A model generated the notes under the pieces. The model was not told the origin of the DNA, made no database searches, and worked only from the letters and a program-made list of their open reading frames with translations. The position numbers were made by a program, and so were the translations under genes. Below are positions 32,072-33,059 of a DNA stretch of 33,059 nucleotides, one piece after another; position 1 is the stretch's first letter, and every line of letters begins with the position of its first letter. The stretch comes from Chthoniobacterales bacterium (GTDB lineage Bacteria; Verrucomicrobiota; Verrucomicrobiia; Chthoniobacterales; UBA10450): NCBI GenBank assembly GCA_025929155.1, contig JAICMR010000021.1, forward strand, positions 1-33,059, written 5' to 3'.

Positions 32072-32220
32072 CGCGTAATATAGCGGCCTTATCTTGATGA
32101 CTCAGCTGGATCAAGCGAAGGCGCACGACGCTCCGGCCTGACAACATGAACAATGGCGCGTATCCGGAACCCGGCGCGTTGGTTGCGTTACCCCGGCGGC
32201 GGTCGAATGGTTCGAGAGAG

Positions 32221-32583
32221 ATGAAATCGCCTAACGACGAACCGTCGCCTAACGAGAGGAAGCTGCGCTTTGCCTCCTTTGCCGTGCACGCGACGCGTGG
32301 GCTGGTGCGCGATCAGCAGACCCGGCGCGTGACGATGTTGATTCTCGTGATCGTTGCTCTGGTGATGCTTTTTCTCGGCGCGACTTTTCTTACCCCGGCG
32401 CTCAATCCACGCCTGCGCCCGGGTTGGTTTCTTTTCTACTGGGCAGTCTGCGCGTGGGTCACCGTGACCGCCGCGCTGCTCGCGCTCTTCGATTTGGTGC
32501 TGGTGCGAGCGCAGGCGCGTAAAGAGCGACGCGGGGTAAAATCCGAATATCGGATACCGAAACCGGACGGAAAATTCGAGTAA
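32221..32583 (+). CDS. Small two-helix membrane protein, unknown function
   Basis: The 120-residue protein starts at ATG 32221 in a GAGAGAGATG context. It opens MKSPNDEPSPNERK, where both SPN[DE] units are written by CGTTAGGC words (32229, 32247) in direct repeat. Two membrane helices (MLILVIVALVMLFLGATFLTPA and WFLFYWAVCAWVTVTAALLALFDLVLV) follow a soluble N-terminus; the C-terminus is charged. The last 15 codons (VKSEYRIPKPDGKFE) are written in AATCCGAATATCGGAT-type sequence that resembles intergenic filler, so the end may be a read-through product. No family is assigned. An earlier in-frame ATG at 32146 is less likely. Confidence 0.6.
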   Translation: MKSPNDEPSPNERKLRFASFAVHATRGLVRDQQTRRVTMLILVIVALVMLFLGATFLTPALNPRLRPGWFLFYWAVCAWVTVTAALLALFDLVLVRAQARKERRGVKSEYRIPKPDGKFE

Positions 32584-32702
32584 CGAGAACTGAACCGCAG
32601 GAACTTGAGATCGAAGGAAGCGGAAAGGTTGAGAACAGAAATCTTCAGCCTTCGTTGATTACAGACTTGGATTGATTTGGGTTTCGATCTTCGAATCTTC
32701 AA

Positions 32703-33059
32703 ATGTTGGCGAACGAATCAGGATTCGAGGATGGCGCCGAGCTGCCGGCGAGTGGTTGGAAGCGACGCGAGGAGATGGAGGCGGACGAACGGCGGGCGCT
32801 CGCGCCTTACGCGCAGAAGTCGGGCGATTCCCGCGGTCGCGAGTTCCCCGAGCCGCGGCACGCCTATCGAACAGAGTTCCAGCGTGATCGGGCGCGGATT
32901 ATCCATTCGCGAGCGTTCCGCCGGCTGGAATACAAGACGCAGGTTTTTCTCAATGGCACCGCCGATCATCTGCGGACGCGGTTGACTCATACCTTTGAAG
33001 TCGCTTCGGTCAGCCGCACAATTTCGCGCGCGCTCGGCCTAAACGAAGACCTGACGGAA
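32703..33059 (+). CDS. dgt: Deoxyguanosinetriphosphate triphosphohydrolase-like protein, N-terminal part
   Basis: The frame runs off the window edge after 119 codons. The visible sequence has the typical dGTPase opening: a polar leader ([25 protein letters not shown]), then [33 protein letters not shown] and [19 protein letters not shown] with the first histidine of the HD motif (RLTHTFEVA). dGTPases hydrolyse dNTPs to deoxynucleosides and tripolyphosphate. The catalytic HD pair and C-terminal half lie outside. ATG 32703 is the first in-frame start after filler-like sequence; an ATG at 32775 is a possible alternative. Confidence 0.87.
   Translation, partial: MLANESGFEDGAELPASGWKRREEMEADERRALAPYAQKSGDSRGREFPEPRHAYRTEFQRDRARIIHSRAFRRLEYKTQVFLNGTADHLRTRLTHTFEVASVSRTISRALGLNEDLTE

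Larger units (their letters stand above)
2681..32254. repeat. Dispersed asymmetric word TCGTTAGGCG (core CGTTAGG), 35 copies
   Basis: A hand scan of both strands found 27 copies of CGTTAGGC and 8 more of CGTTAGG alone; 32 of the 35 are preceded by T. Octamers on the plus strand start at 2681, 6591, 6870, 7931, 9137, 11362, 11402, 13900, 15227, 16232, 24983, 27224, 27235, 29380, 30080. Octamers on the minus strand (seen as GCCTAACG) start at 9982, 11672, 11992, 12020, 12668, 14390, 19794, 20869, 23866, 25391, 32229, 32247. Heptamers only: 8333, 13457, 16753, 18794, 21868, 23580, 27758, 31843. Seventeen match all ten bases. The word lies mostly inside genes, in both orientations relative to them. 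The span given runs from the first to the last copy. Confidence 0.9.

Noticed and set aside
1-33059. tRNA, rRNA, riboswitch or CRISPR features
   Set aside because: None was found by eye. No cloverleaf with a TTCGAATC-type T-loop, no regularly spaced repeat array and no recognisable riboswitch core was seen; a covariance-model scan would be decisive.

Overview
The window is a chromosomal segment of a GC-rich bacterium. It carries housekeeping genes on both strands, many short operons with overlapping ends, few clear Shine-Dalgarno sequences, and a high load of short palindromic intergenic repeats. The gene set (dnaA-dnaN, tonB-exbB-exbD-def, a CbiX chelatase with a DR2241-like iron-sulfur protein, an OGG1-type glycosylase, a 'host attachment' family protein) and the repeat style suggest a soil Verrucomicrobiota member (Spartobacteria/Chthoniobacterales-like). 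That placement is inference; no rRNA or other marker is present to prove it.

Layout. 1-3364 (minus strand): the start of an Rrf2 regulator with a 51-bp dyad at its start codon, then glgX, a host-attachment-family protein and an HPF/RaiA-type ribosome protein. 3650-5020: an orphan NtrC-type sigma-54 activator. 5154-7154 (minus): an operon of cbiX, a GAF-domain protein and a DR2241-like Fe-S protein. 7356-10975 (minus): a PBP2-type transpeptidase and uvrC. 11028-18744: a flavoprotein, folD, a DUF374 acyltransferase, xylB, a glyoxalase-like VOC protein, a D-Ala-D-Ala carboxypeptidase and bioF. 18696-23942: a small lipoprotein, mtnP, a frameshifted lipoprotein gene, miaB, a membrane protein and a GT9 glycosyltransferase. 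24020-27358: dnaN, dnaA and a candidate oriC with two tandem DnaA boxes. 27359-31138: two exported proteins, then def-exbD-exbB-tonB on the minus strand. 31223-33059: an OGG1-like glycosylase, a small membrane protein and the start of a dGTPase gene.

Two repeat systems overlay the genes. (1) An asymmetric word, TCGTTAGGCG (core CGTTAGG), occurs 35 times at core level, in both orientations, mostly inside unrelated genes and in several reading frames. Chance would give about 4 copies of the 7-mer and about 1 of the 8-mer. It behaves like a DNA-level signal such as a DNA-uptake sequence, and is the most interesting observation here. (2) A family of 90-165 bp inverted-repeat elements (ends like GTCATCCTGAGCGGAGTCGA) sits just 3' of genes. 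Three genes take their stop codon from such an element, and one copy lies in frame inside uvrC.

No tRNA, rRNA, CRISPR array, transposase or phage gene was seen.
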